A DNA stretch of 64,000 nt, taken from positions 65,601,127 through 65,665,126 of the forward strand of contig CP136061.1 in assembly GCA_032622095.1 (NCBI GenBank). Direction: 5' to 3'. The translations under genes were made by a program, and so were the position numbers. Below the pieces are notes generated by a model, which was not told where the DNA came from, did not search any database, and saw nothing but the letters and a program-made list of their open reading frames with translations. Source of the DNA: Siphonodentalium dalli (taxonomy: Eukaryota > Mollusca > Scaphopoda > Gadilida > Siphonodentaliidae). Position 1 is the first letter of the stretch; each line of letters opens with the position of its first letter. This document shows positions 12,037 through 23,662 of the stretch, piece after piece.

Positions 12037-12257
12037 TTAATCCTTTCATGATGGGAGCTGCATCCTTTATCCTTTGTCAGTGTATTCTCTTGTACCGGTA
12101 TATGCGAGTCTCACATAGGGAACCTCGCATATATAAGAGATTACACTGGCTTACAAAGTCAAGGTAAATATTGTTTGGCCAATGTATTCTTTTATATATG
12201 CGAGGCTCCCTATGGAAGACTCACATATATAAGAGAATACATTGGCAAATGGTTAAA
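12037..12257. mobile_element. TTAA MITE just downstream of exon 3 (left arm)
   Basis: It starts TTAATCCTTTCATGATGG and contains two nested CGCATATATAAGAGA hairpins. Compared with its right-arm copies (34437-34664 and 38262-38489), about 110 bp of sequence at its right edge is missing in this arm. It is the same core-hairpin family as 10715-10971. Confidence 0.65.
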
Positions 12258-12542
12258 GGGTACGGCTATGCAGGAATCGCAACCATTGTAAGTGGTATAT
12301 CATTTGAAAATTGATTCATTGGCAACTGCCAAATCAGTCTGGAGTAAACTACATACCCACATATAAAATAGTGGGTCTGATGACCTTTTGCAGAGTTTTA
12401 ATTTCCCAACCCCGGGATTCCACATCAGTAGCACCAATCAGAACTCACTATTAGCAGCACCAAGATAAAGAAGTCCAATCGAAACGATTAATGTAGCACG
12501 ATGTGACGTAATTCGGGGGAATACCGCAAGCCTTCCAAGAAA

Positions 12543-12908
12543 TTAAAATTGGCGGTAATACGAGTATCTGTATGAATCTGAATGTATGTTTTTGACTGCT
12601 GCCGAATAAACACGATGCCTATTTATAACACTGCTATTCTTGCGTCTATAGTGTCCACATACCGACTTGTCCTCGATCACGCAAATTATTCCTTGCTGAC
12701 TATCAACATTTTTCAAATACCCCAGATGCAACTCCCACTGTGGCAATGTCACTTGCCCATACATAAAGCTGTTTATTTGAAATGTCGATTTGTTTGTATA
12801 TTCAGAGATGGGGGTCGCAAAAAAAATCCAGGATACAAGGTCCAAATGAGTGCCACTGAGTGGCTGGGTATAAGCCACGATCGCAGATTTTTTCAATGCA
12901 TTTGCCAT
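12543..12908 (-). CDS. Unrecognised 121-codon ORF (left-arm copy)
   Basis: An ATG at 12908 in good context (A at -3, G at +4) opens 121 codons. The protein has no family I recognise, no obvious membrane segment, and a Tyr/Ser/Arg-rich end. The ORF is also intact at 33686-34051 and 37511-37876. Because the whole duplicated segments are nearly identical, this conservation is not evidence of selection. A 112-codon frame is open on the opposite strand over the same DNA. It could be a small gene, an exon or a chance ORF. Confidence 0.25.
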   Translation of the reverse strand: MANALKKSAIVAYTQPLSGTHLDLVSWIFFATPISEYTNKSTFQINSFMYGQVTLPQWELHLGYLKNVDSQQGIICVIEDKSVCGHYRRKNSSVINRHRVYSAAVKNIHSDSYRYSYYRQF

Positions 12909-13078
12909 GATTTTTGTTAGAGAATAAATGTTTATGTTCCAACGAAAATACAAATGAAATAAAAACAACTGCTGGTGCCAGACTTTCTGGAACACAGTTG
13001 ATGTAACTGCATTAGTGCTGTGTACCCTTTAGCTAATGTTTTACACCAGTCCAACATGAGTATCCTTCATGCACTTTT

Positions 13079-14272
13079 TAGCTCACCTGAGACGATGCCT
13101 CCGGTGGAGCTATAGTCATCACTCCTCATCAGTCATCCATCCGTCCATCAACAATTCTTTGAACATGTTCTCCAGATCCATAGGACCGAACTGGTTCATA
13201 TTTTGTGTGATTTTTCCCCAGGTGACCTACATTCAGATTTGTTCAAATGAGGTCACCAGGTCAAAGAGTTGCGAAATCAGGGCCATAACTCTATCCGTCC
13301 ATAGCAATTCTTAAAACGACTTCTTCTCCCGAACCATAAGACTAAATGGGTTCATTATACCCCTTTTTTGCACCTGTCCGTCTGTCCGTGTGTACATCTG
13401 TCCGCTCATGTCATAACTTGAACATTGGTGCTCCGATCTCAATGAAATTTGGTATGGATGTTCACTACTATAAGGACATTAAATATACTGTTCCATAGTT
13501 TTGTTCTGATTTTCCATTCTAGAGTTATTCATCTTTGTTTGTCAGGAAATGTTGGCTATTTGGTCCGTCCAATGTCTGTTCAGGTCATAACTTGGACAGT
13601 AGTCATTGGATCTCAATGAGATTTTGTATGGATGTTCACTAATATGGGGACATTCAAAGGAGGGTTCAATCGTTTTGTTCGGTTTTTCCATTCTAGAGTT
13701 ATTCATCTTTGATTATCTGAAAATGTTGGCTTTTTGGTTCGTCCGATGTCTATTCAGGCCATAACTTGGAACAGTAATGCTCAAATCTCAATGAAATTTG
13801 GTATGGATGTTCATCACTATGAGGACATTTAATGGCATGTTCAACCATTTTGTTTTGGTTTTTAGCTCACCTGAGACGAAGTCTCGCGTGGAGCTATAGT
13901 CATCACTCCTCGTCTGTCTGTCTGTCCGTCTGTCCGTCCGTCAAGAATCATCTTCTTCTCAAGAACCGTAAGACTGAACAGATTCATATTTGGTGTGGAT
14001 GTTCCCTAGGTGATTCACATTCAGATTTGTTCAAATGAGGTCATCAGGTCAATTAGTTCAGAAAGCAGGGCCACAACTCTATTCCAGGTTGATTAGTTGA
14101 GAAACCAGGGCCATAACTCATAGTAATTCTTAGAATGACTTCTTCTCAACAAATATTGGGCTGATTTAGCTTATATTTGGTATGGAGGGACATTGGGTGA
14201 CTGGGGTTCAGATTTGTTCAAATAGGGTCACTGGGTCAAATAGGGCAGAGCCAGGGTCATAACCAGAGCTGT
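13079..14272 (+). repeat. Composite of two tandem-core repeat families
   Basis: An AGCTCACCTGAG-type unit (13079-13353) is followed by a three-monomer array of about 175 bp (13354-13858, with TTGGTATGGATGTTCACT near 13450, 13625 and 13800), then a second AGCTCACCTGAG-type unit (13859-14265). The 175-bp family is the one expanded to six monomers at 44236-45250. This looks like one element inserted into another. Confidence 0.7.
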
Positions 14273-14460
14273 TAAGTTCCACGGATTGTCCGTGAGACTC
14301 ACGGATTTCCACGGCAATTCCGCAAACACGGATAACCCCCAATTTCTCACGGATTCGTCAAAACACCACATTGAAAATTCCAAAACGAATTTTTTTTTAT
14401 TTTTTAAATTCGTGCATTTACGGGAATTCCCCAAATGACAGTGACTTCCTTATTTCCGGT
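14273..14460. repeat. Short inverted cluster of CACGGA motifs
   Basis: CACGGA and its complement TCCGTG recur several times within 14279-14356, so the segment can fold on itself. The same block is conserved in the three right-hand copies of the region. Its function is unknown. Confidence 0.4.
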
Positions 14461-14950
14461 ACCGTCAATACGCACACATTAACATTCACAGAATGTACTG
14501 TTGGTAACTTTTGATTGAAGACTCAAGTTGTGGTGAACTGTGACTAATATTAATTGATTGTCACACTCTGGTGAAGCCACACGAAAAAGGGTGTTGTTTT
14601 AGTAAACAATACGTATAATCACAAGTGTGCAAAGTTCTGTATTGTTAGGCCTCATTGATGAACATTTCTTAGTAACGGATTAGTGGCATGAATTGCAGAC
14701 GAAATAAATACGTTTAATCTCAAGTGTGCAGCTGTATTGTGAGGCCCCATTGATGAACATAAGTAATGGATACTTTATGATTTAAGTTCACTGATAGTGG
14801 TATGCATTGAGAACGGAATGTGTCTTTTAATTTGCGGGTAAAACTTTTAAGACGGGTCATTTTGTACTTTCGGTTTCACGCATACATGTCCGGTTGTAAC
14901 ATGTGTAACTCGGGTTCGTTTTGACTAACTTTAAACAAAGTTTCTGCTTC

Positions 14951-15190
14951 TTAAAATTTTTTAATAAATGGTGGAATGTGTGCATTTCTTTTGTGGGTCA
15001 AACCGTAAGACGAGTACATTTTGTCGTTTATTACGATGTTGTACTTTCGGTTTCGCGCATATCCGGCTGTATCTGGTGGAATTCTGAGTATTTTTACGAA
15101 GTGTGATCTGCTTCTTTCTTTTGAATAAATGGTGGTATCTCCCACACAGAGCAGCTCTATTACAATTACCAACAGGACATTCATTGCCAT
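14951..15190 (-). CDS. Unrecognised 79-codon ORF with hydrophobic N-terminus (left-arm copy)
   Basis: The ATG at 15190 has A at -3 and G at +4. The first ~17 residues (MAMNVLLVIVIELLCVG) are strongly hydrophobic, like a signal peptide, and the rest is basic. However, the body derives from a diverged direct repeat in the DNA (GAAGCAGA and GAAACCGAAAGTACAA recur in the following 200 bp). The coding status is therefore doubtful. Copies are at 31400-31639 and 35221-35460. Confidence 0.2.
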   Translation of the reverse strand: MAMNVLLVIVIELLCVGDTTIYSKERSRSHFVKILRIPPDTAGYARNRKYNIVINDKMYSSYGLTHKRNAHIPPFIKKF

Positions 15191-15294
15191 TTTATTTAGA
15201 TCTATATACTTTTATTTATAAAATAGAAACTCATAAAAACTATTCAATGTTCATCATAAAAAATATTTTTGGAACCTGAACATCTTTGGGCATA

Positions 15295-15477
15295 CCACAG
15301 GGGCCTGTAACGCGCTCCGCTGTCCGCCCCCTTTTGCGCTGCCCATATACGCCGCTGCTATATACGCGCCTGCTTCACGCTATACCATTAGCGTGAAGCA
15401 GGCGCGTATATAGAAGCGGCGTATATGGGCAGCGCAAAAGGGGGGCAGACAGCGGAGCGCGTTACAGGCCCCTGTGG
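15295..15477. mobile_element. GC-rich 183-bp foldback element (left arm)
   Basis: Almost the whole segment is one hairpin: CCACAGGGGCCTGTAACGCG at the left end pairs with its reverse complement at the right end, with arms of about 86 bp and a loop of about 10 bp (TATACCATTA). Its GC content is far above the surrounding AT-rich DNA. An equivalent complete copy is at 31112-31295, and a half copy at 35066-35116 marks a duplication junction. It is probably a foldback MITE. Confidence 0.85.
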
Positions 15478-16060
15478 ATTGACATTTTCAAAACTTAACA
15501 GGTCTGGTCATAACTCTAAAAACAAAAAATTACATTTTTGCATTTATTTTTTAGACACATCACAGCCTCATATTTCTTATCTAGATTTTTCTTAGCACAT
15601 TCTTCATCTGTATGGATTTTTGTATCATTTATTTAACCCTTTCCTCTCTTTGAATCAAACATTTTTCATCTGATCAACACCAAATTAGGTATATGAATTG
15701 TTGACACCTATATACAGATCAAGTTCAAATATGGGTTTGATCCCATTTATTTTAACAGAGTTATGACCCCTTTATAATTCACACCTCTAATTGCCAAGCC
15801 CTATGCATTTTAGAGACAACTTCACACCACTAAATGCTGTATTATTGAGGAAGCCAATTTATCACTGGGGACACTTGATACTATGGGGAGAGACTTCTTG
15901 CTGCAGACATGTTTAACATCTGTCAAGCTTTGATTGATGCCACTGTATTCCAGTTCTCTGTGCAATATTAAGTTAATCCACCTGTTGAAACAGGTTTGTG
16001 GCATTTAGTTAAACACCTATTCTGCAAGAATAAATAGGAAAAGTCTATTGTTCATTTCCT

Positions 16061-16492
16061 CAAGCCTGGACTTAGTGTGTCTGACATTTGCAGAATGAGG
16101 TCCCCAGAGGGTGAATTTAGTGTTGCTACCCGGTACAGCAGGCTAGCATCACCAAATACACCCTCCAGGGATCTAATTCTGCTTAGGCCTCATCTTCTGG
16201 GAAGTATTGTAAGTATCCAATTTTGTTTTAGTTACTTTTTGACTTTTTCCCGCTGTTCAGTTTCTATGTCCCCCTACTTTGCCAAAGATAAAATGCATAA
16301 TTGAGGTGTTCAATGGGTGTGCATCACCAACTTCAACTGTAGAACTTCAATCCTAGGTTTCTATTGGCCGTTGAGGACTAATCAGACCGAGGATGAATTG
16401 GTGATGCTGGCCCGCCTTTCCGAATAGTGTCATTAAATTCACCTTTTGGGGACCTTATTCTGCAAATGTCAGACACACTAAATTCAGGCTTG
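16061..16492. mobile_element. 432-bp TIR element (left arm)
   Basis: The terminal inverted repeats are about 70 bp: CAAGCCTGGACTTAGTGTGT at the left matches the reverse complement of the right end with few mismatches. An internal diverged copy of the same terminal sequence (CACCCTCCAGGGATCTAATTCTGC region near 16160) suggests one copy nested in another. A solo terminal fragment lies at 42690-42748 in the right arm only. The mirror copy is at 30114-30545. Confidence 0.7.
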
Positions 16493-16682
16493 GCGGTTTC
16501 ATGTTATTTTCTTAACCACCACTTATCCAAATGAAATCATACCAGGGACATAACTCTTTTTTAAAAAAAGTTGTTAAATTGAAATCTTTGCTCAATTTAA
16601 AAAAAAAAAGAATGAAAAAAATTCAAATTTAAAATGAAAAAGTAAATTCCAAATTTTTTTTTCATTTAACCTTTTATTTTTT

Positions 16683-17217
16683 TAGCTCACCTGAGACGAA
16701 GTCTCCGGTGGAGCTATAGTCATCACTCCTTGTACGTCCATCCATCCATCTGTCCATCCGTCAACAATTCTTTAAACTTCTTCTCCTCTGGAACCATAGG
16801 ACCGAATGGGTTCATATTTGGTGTGGATGTTCCCTAGGCGACTCATATTCAGATTTGTTCAAATGAGGTCACTGGGTCAAATAGTTGCAAAGCCAGGGCC
16901 ATAACTCTTTCCCTCCATATTAATTCTTTTAAACATCTTCTCAAATACCATCAGGCCAAATGGGTTCATATTTGGTATGAAGGATCCTTGGATGACTGGG
17001 GTTCAGATTTGTTCAAATGAGGTCACTGGATCAAAGTTGCGAAGCCAGGGCCATAACTCTTTCCCTCCGTAGTAATTCTTTTAAACCTCTTCTCAAATAC
17101 CACCTGGCCAAATGGGTTTATATTTTGTATGAAGGATCCTTGGGTGACTGGGGTTCAGATTTGTTCAAATGAGGTCACTGGGTCAAATGTGGGCGGGGCC
17201 AGGGACATAACTCCAAA
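16683..17217 (+). repeat. AGCTCACCTGAG-type tandem-core element, three monomers
   Basis: A hairpin head at 16683 and three monomers of 152-154 bp, with CAGATTTGTTCAAATGAGG starting at 16850, 17004 and 17156, followed by an A-rich end. The mirror copy is at 29400-29938. Confidence 0.8.
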
Positions 17218-17730
17218 AAATATTTTAAAAAAAATTATTGGCTCTTTACTCAAGTTCACTGCTTCTGCCACCCTGGTTTCAAAAATAATATTTACTAAAA
17301 TTCTTGACAGATCATCATTAATAAGAAGCATTTACTTTGGCTCTAATTGTATGTGGGGTATGCCTACACATGTCAAGTGAAATCTGACATTTTTATAAAC
17401 ATTCCCTGGAGATCTGTTAGAGGTCATTAATTCCCAATTACAACAACAATCTATCATATGTATTGTTAAAATCTTTCATAAGGACATTTAACACATCCAC
17501 CACTTCACTAGATGGGTACTGATACATGGATTTGTGTGATCATAATTTTTATAAATTATCAGTTATAGATGCAACAGGTGTTAAAATAGTATGTATATAT
17601 AGGCTGTTAACTCTTTATGTCTATGCAAATTAGGTGTAAATCTATTATGCTGATAATTTCAAGGAAAAAGTATCAGTGCGGGTGCCACATGTGTGATAAC
17701 CCTTCCCTACATTTTGTAACTACTTTCAAG

Positions 17731-17766
17731 GAGAGAGAGAGGGGGAGAGAGGGAGGGAGAGAGAGA
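17731..17766 (+). repeat. GA-rich microsatellite
   Basis: Imperfect GAGAGA/GGGAGA runs. The reverse-complement tract is in the right arm near 27683-27724, and a further CT-rich tract near 27347-27372 occurs only there. Confidence 0.8.
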
Positions 17767-18422
17767 TTAATGTTATATTGTTAAAGAGAATGAGGTGTAG
17801 ATCTATTATGCTGATAATTTCAAGGACAAAGTATCGGTGGTGCAACCATGGGCGATAAACCCTTCCCTAAATTTTTTAACTATTTTTGAGGATAATGAAA
17901 TCACTTCAACTCTTAAAATATATTGTTTGAAATTACTAGACGAAGCGATTGGGATTTACTTTGGTTCAAATAGGGGCAGAATAGGTGATTTGGCTCCGTT
18001 GCTTCTACGTAGCTTCTTCTCTCTCACTAGTTGCTGCTGCAGGGGGGGGGGATTAACTTCACTTCCGAATGCAGAAGTGGCACCAATTAACCATCGACCG
18101 TGTCGAACGTTTAGCTCAGAGGACGGCCCACAAATCAACTGAGCTCTCAGTGATTGCCCATATTAAGTACTGTAAAGTTCATTGTGCTGTTATAACCAAG
18201 AAAGCATTACGGACTTCACAATTAGCCAACATAGACACTATCTCAATCAAATCTCCAGATGCCTTTATAACATTGTGTGCAATTTCGTGAACTGACCCTT
18301 ATATATGGATATTTAGTTATAACAAATGTTGTGTCGGACCTGTGGTCCAGACCATGAGCCGAATCTTCCCTTTCGAATCCGCACTGGACCGATCAATCTT
18401 TCCCGAACCGTTTCGTTCCGTC

Positions 18423-19408
18423 ACTAATGATGACTGGCCTCAAGGTGAATTAGGCATCAGTAGAATTATAATATATATCAACATTTAAATAATCATGATT
18501 AGAATCCTACTTATGTCCTCGTTTTCCGATACCAAGGAACTCCACGTTCAGCGTGTGCCACTAACGGTGACTGATCCCAAGGTTAGTTGGGTATAAGTAG
18601 GATTCATCATGTATAGCAATAAACCTAATTTATAATTTTGATCAAACTGAACAACTGTTGCATATATAACTCTGGGGTTCACCTGTACACATATGGTGTA
18701 CCCATGTCTCACAATCCTCCTTAGAGCATTCGACCATGTCATCAAATAAAGTTGGCAAACGGCATTTAAATCACAATCTAGTTCCAATTCATACGTTAAT
18801 ACATGCTTCTTACTGAGTTTCATTTGCTTCTTCCTTGAAGGAAATGTGGAGAAGCATTTCTGTTTCAAACAATCTAAAAGGTGTTGGCGTAATTTAACAT
18901 TTATAAAAGAAGTGTTACCGGTACCGGTACCAGTTTTCTGGGTGTACAAAATTCGACAAAAAACGCTAAAGAGAATATACCACACATTCCTGTGTGTGAT
19001 ATGATCTCACGTGTAACAACAAGTAACTGTATAAACAATACTTTGATTATATTTCACTATAAGTTGCAAACACTCTTGTCTTAACTCATAAATCCATTTA
19101 TTTAAGCCGCCAACATATTCCTAACAATAGCGATTAACAGCTAATTAGCGACTCGGCGACCGGCTCGGCTGATTCCAACTACAACTTTTAGTGTGCTGGA
19201 GAATGAAAAAAGTCGATAAAAGTTGAAATATAAGACTTACAAATTATCTTTTTAGTTTTTTTTATTTGTAATTGGCATAACTTACCACAAACCAAAATTC
19301 ATCACTATTGGAATTATATTAACGACAATAAACGAAATTGAAAATCCCAACTACACATTTTACTGGGCTCGGGCTCGGGCTCGGACTACAACTATTAGTG
19401 TGTCCCCC
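18423..19408. other. ~986-bp insertion present only in the left arm
   Basis: The flanks CGTTCCGTC and CCAATTCCGC are nearly contiguous in the right arm near 26479, so this block is an insertion here or a deletion there. Its ends carry ACTAAT-like sequences in inverted orientation, and ACTACAACT-TTAGTGTG recurs near its right end (19180 and 19383), suggesting a transposon. A 145-codon minus-strand frame (18548-18985) shows no recognisable motif. Confidence 0.55.
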
Positions 19409-19784
19409 CAATTCCGCAATAAACGTATATTTTGTAAACAAAGGCGAGTTGTGACCAATATTCGGCGCGATTGAATGCGACCTTGACAAGAATTTGATTC
19501 AACAAGTGATGTAAGACATATTCCTTATTGTCTATTAGTCACCATGAAGGGACTATACTTTACCGGGGTGTTGAATAGATGTCACAACTTGATGATAATC
19601 TCGTTAAATGATTGTTATGTGTCCTAATTTCGACATAATTTTCCAAATTCCAGGACTTAGGTTGTTGTGGGAACAAGCAACAGGTCACGAAAACGAATCA
19701 CACTTACACAAACACACCACATTACTAATTTTTGTTCTTTAAAAATAAATATACATGTGTTCCTGACGATTTACAATGTGATTA

Positions 19785-20040
19785 CATATATATATTCTCA
19801 AAATAAGTGTCCCTCGCGACCACATCGGAACCGCAATGTCCGCATTGAAAAATGACCATCAACACGGTTTTAGTTTTAATGAAACACGGTCGTAATGTTA
19901 CTCCAATGCGGTTGTAATTTTCAACATGTTCGAGGTAACAGTCAATGCAATATTTATAACGTGGTCGGTGTAACCGTCAATGCAACAGAACGCGGTTAAA
20001 ATAACCGACAATGAAACATAACACAGACTCGTCACAGTGT
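19785..20040. repeat. Degenerate CGGTTGTAA-type subterminal repeats
   Basis: Variants of AACACGGTCGTAATG, ATGCGGTTGTAA and ACGTGGTCGGTGTAAC follow each other about every 35-40 bp. Similar variants surround the hairpin at 22274-22361 (22240-22480), and the phrase TTCTCAAAATAAGTGTCCCT occurs in both places. This may be the two ends of one ~2.7-kb element. Confidence 0.4.
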
Positions 20041-20392
20041 AGGTTGTCGTAAACAAAATTGAAAAGTGCCTTGGATCCCAACACTTGCAATTGTGATATG
20101 TCGGGATGTCTTTATGACGGCCTGACAGGCATGTTTTGTCTGCTGCGCGATATGATGGCCAGATATATTGTCATGTAACAGCGATTTTTTTTATCTGTCT
20201 TGTTGGCTTATAAAATGCATTAGTTTATTAAGAAACTAGCCATAGTTTCATTTTATTTTTGAGTAAGATCGTCCTCATTTGGTTGCGCCTCGAGGTCCTC
20301 CTTTAATTTAAATTCTGTCTAGTAGTTTACCGGTAGGTACAGCATGCTAAAAATTCCTAGAAAAGGCGACCACATGCTCTCTATTGTACTTC

Positions 20393-20493
20393 ACGATTTT
20401 GAAGCTATACGGTACCCCCGGTACATGTACGCGTCCGTTAATAATACACGATTTTGAAGCTATACGGTACCCCGGTACATGTACGCGTCCGTT
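20393..20493 (+). repeat. ~54-bp tandem duplication, left arm only
   Basis: ACGATTTTGAAGCTATACGG through GTACGCGTCCGTTAATAAT appears twice in a row here but once in the right arm near 25455-25510, so it is a local tandem duplication that distinguishes the two copies. Confidence 0.8.
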
Positions 20494-22273
20494 AATAATA
20501 ATATATGATAATGTCAATATTTAACATATTTGCGTTGTTTTATTCACGAACGAATATCATTGTGATTATAAAACAATAACATGTAAACAGTGATTTTCGG
20601 GACCTGTTTTCTCATTTTCTGTAACATTGCATAATCACGCAGACCTACCTCATACGTGATAACGGTGATATCCCAGAAACTTACTTTCATTTTCACTTTC
20701 AGTTCCAATGTAAATTGACCATGTTTACATGTTTTGTGTACAATTTGTATTTCTGCTGAATTATATAATAATAAAATTACATTTCCGTTACAAGTCAAAC
20801 ATTTTATATTATCTATGATTAAACTACTAGTAATGTGTTTATATTATAACTTAATGTTTCCGGCTCCTATCCTAACATTGTTGTTATTCTGTAATGTACG
20901 TGTTACATTAAATATCCCATCAAGCGCCCCCCGTCCCTTTTACATGATCAAGCGACAAGCACATGTTCATTGTCACTGAGTCAAAGGCTGTGTGAAATAT
21001 GCGGAAAGAAAGATTAAACAATGTAGAAACCGATAATTGTCAATAGTTTTCACCCATGCAAAAAATACACGTCAATTAAAATAGTACACATAATTAGGCT
21101 ACTTTCCTCTTCATGTATTAACTAACATTCTGGGGGGTGGAGGGGGTAGAATACGCAAACCGATGAACAGAGCTGCATGTGTCTCAGATTAGTGTTTTCG
21201 CAGTATGAAACATATAAATGTACGGAATCGCACATCATATAAGTTTCTTGTCAGTTTTGCATGTTCGGCCATGTGTGTGCAAATTGAGTAATTGTCTCCT
21301 TTTGTTGTGTTCCGGTGTCGGCCGAAACTGTTTTCTATAAGTGTGTAACAATAAGGAGTTTTCATAAACTTTACGAGCAAACACCATGAAAAAAACGAAA
21401 TTTTCCAGTCGTTTTAAAATGTTCACACACACGCTCGTTATTCATACCACTCATACCATATATTAAATATACCAACAATAATTATAAAATAAACATTTGT
21501 TGTTTATGCTGAAGAATACCAGGACTTGATTATTCTGACTTTAATTAGCCTTTCGAGGGCAAAATTATGTACATAAAGTTTGTAAATTATTATTCAGAGA
21601 TCGATGCCCATCGTGAACCTTTATTTGACCACGCACTCGCGTTGCGACATTGTCTTGTCTTTTGAAGTTATTATTTTTCTGGGGCAAGATATTATATTAC
21701 AGTGTAGCAATTTGATGAAGATGACTCCTACCAGCTTGTCTTCTGTATTGTTTGACAGTATGCCCAAGTTGGAGTGTTGGTTTGAAATGCTCAATCTCTG
21801 TTGCGTACTGCACACAAGTGGGCGTCTCTCAAGTAGATTGACATTCTGAATTTCTTCCTAACAATGTGACTTCCTTTGTTAGTGTGTCAGACATTTAATT
21901 AGGGCGCTGATGCTAATATGTTGTTGATTCTCTGTCATGTCTGGGCATTCCAATGCTTCTTCATAAGTATTTATATATCATCAACCGGGAAGAGGATGAC
22001 TTATATCCCTTAAAGGGCTTATATATTGTGTTATCTTTGATATTTTTCCAACATCATTTTGAACGGCATCCAAACGGAAACCAGGAGATGGAAAATAACA
22101 CGGAATTATTCAAATGTGCATGTAAATAAAAAAAAATTAAAAGATACTATAAAATAAGCTAACGCAATTCAGCGCTGACATTACGTTACCTCATTGACTC
22201 CCGAGCAATGCCTTAAACTTCAAAGTGGTCATAATGTAGACTCACCATGTTGATGTTACAACCATGTTAATGG

Positions 22274-22361
22274 CTGAGGACTGCGTTAAAAGGGACACTT
22301 ATTTTAAGAATATGTGTACCGGTATTCTCAAAATAAGTGTCCCTTTTAACGCAGTCCTCAG
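22274..22361. repeat. 88-bp hairpin (left arm)
   Basis: CTGAGGACTGCGTTAAAAGG at the left pairs with its exact reverse complement at the right, with a stem of nearly 38 bp and a short loop. It is conserved in the right arm at 23575-23662. Confidence 0.85.
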
Positions 22362-22555
22362 AGGTTTACAACATGGTCGGAACATCAGCACAACACGGTT
22401 GTCGATTTTATAGCATGTTGAAGGTACGTTGAGACCACGTTGATGTTATAACAAACCGCAATCAAATTAAACGCGAAGTCACATTGAAATGTCAGGACGA
22501 TCATTGCGCCCAAAAAGTATACCAACACTGAATCATACTAGGGGACATGATTCAT

Positions 22556-23380
22556 CAGTCTGGGTGAACGTCGACTCTATATTTGAAATATAGAGTCTGG
22601 AGCTTATGTAGCCAAAACCATTTCTATTCAGCGAAGAGCTTCCCCAAAATGACGTCACGGATTTTAAAAAAATACATCGATGATTGACAGGTGTCCCCAC
22701 GTGTTATTTGTTGTGCTTCGCAATAATAGTAATGGCCTGTGTCGGACATAAAATTACAGCAGATAATATTTGTCGGTGTGTGCGACTATTCTTTTTCGGG
22801 AGATGAATCGCTGCATTACCCGGAAAGCTGCATCCGAGAGCAAAAAATAAGGTCGNNNNNNNNNNNNNNNNNNNNNNNNNNNNNNNNNNNNNNNNNNNNN
22901 NNNNNNNNNNNNNNNNNNNNNNNNNNNNNNNNNNNNNNNNNNNNNNNNNNNNNNNAGGACTCAGGAGGCTACCAGTATTGACAAAACAAGAGGTTGCACC
23001 ACAAGTGCTGGTATATCCCCATGGTGAAAATTGAAATATGGTCAGTGACTCAGGTCGAAAACCAAATTGTGAAAAAAAATGTTATGAACGAACACTTGGG
23101 AGACTTGCATATATAAGAGAATGCACTGGCACATGATCTGAATGCTGCACCAGCGCAGCTCCCATCATGAAAGGGGTTAAATGAATGGCAACTAAAGTTA
23201 CTACACCGCGTCCAAATGTAGACTAGGAGTGGGAAAATAACACAAATTATTCCAGCATTATATATATCTCATTTACATTCATGATTATTCAGAGGTAAAT
23301 AAATCAAAATTAAAAGATATACTGAAAATTAGACTAGAGCAATTCCAGCATGACTAACAGGACAGACTTTGAACATATTC
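22556..23380. other. Spacer between the arms, including a 100-N gap
   Basis: The sequence on the two sides of the gap (22556-22855 and 22956-23380) is unrelated, so it breaks the palindrome. It contains a perfect 25-bp palindrome at 22573-22597 (GACTCTATATTT G AAATATAGAGTC) and half of a TTAA MITE at about 23093-23180. No gene is seen. Confidence 0.8.
22856..22955. other. Assembly gap, exactly 100 N, at the palindrome centre
   Basis: A placeholder gap of exactly 100 N. Its position between two near-identical inverted arms means that no contiguous sequence in this window demonstrates the palindrome. Confidence 0.98.
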
Positions 23381-23574
23381 ATGAATCATGTCCCCTAGTA
23401 TGATTCAGTGTTGGTATACTTTTTGGGCGCAATGATCGTCCTGACATTTCAATGTGACTTCGCGTTTAATTTGATTGCGGTTTGTTATAACATCAACGTG
23501 GTCTCAACGTACCTTCAACATGCTATAAAATCGACAACCGTGTTGTGCTGATGTTCCGACCATGTTGTAAACCT

Positions 23575-23662
23575 CTGAGGACTGCGTTAAAAGGGACACT
23601 TATTTTGAGAATACCGGTACACATATTCTTAAAATAAGTGTCCCTTTTAACGCAGTCCTCAG
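23575..23662. repeat. 88-bp hairpin (right arm)
   Basis: Mirror copy of the hairpin at 22274-22361, with the same stem and minor loop differences. Confidence 0.85.

Larger units (their letters stand above)
4681..22555 (+). repeat. Left arm of a giant inverted duplication
   Basis: Read on the plus strand, this 17.9-kb segment matches the reverse complement of 23381-46141 from end to end. Long stretches are identical, including both zinc-finger exons, and are separated by scattered substitutions and discrete indels. Homology starts abruptly at 4681 and stops at 22555 (CATGATTCAT against ATGAATCATG at 23381). Left-only material includes 7620-7738, about 18423-19408 and a tandem duplication at 20393-20493. 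It is either a real segmental palindrome or the alternative haplotype joined in inverted orientation. Confidence 0.95.

Noticed and set aside
12582-12920. 112-codon frame antisense to the 121-codon ORF (also 33674-34012 and 37499-37837)
   Set aside because: It overlaps the other frame almost completely, has no motif and no better start context; at most one of the pair can be real, and neither is proven.
14228-14434. 68-codon frame present in three copies
   Set aside because: It runs from the CACGGA inverted cluster into the 153-bp tandem-core repeat, so it is a by-product of repeats.
4681-22555. Left-arm exons 2 and 3 called a processed pseudogene
   Set aside because: Introns, splice sites and intronic transposons are retained, so the copy arose at the DNA level or is an allele, not from mRNA.
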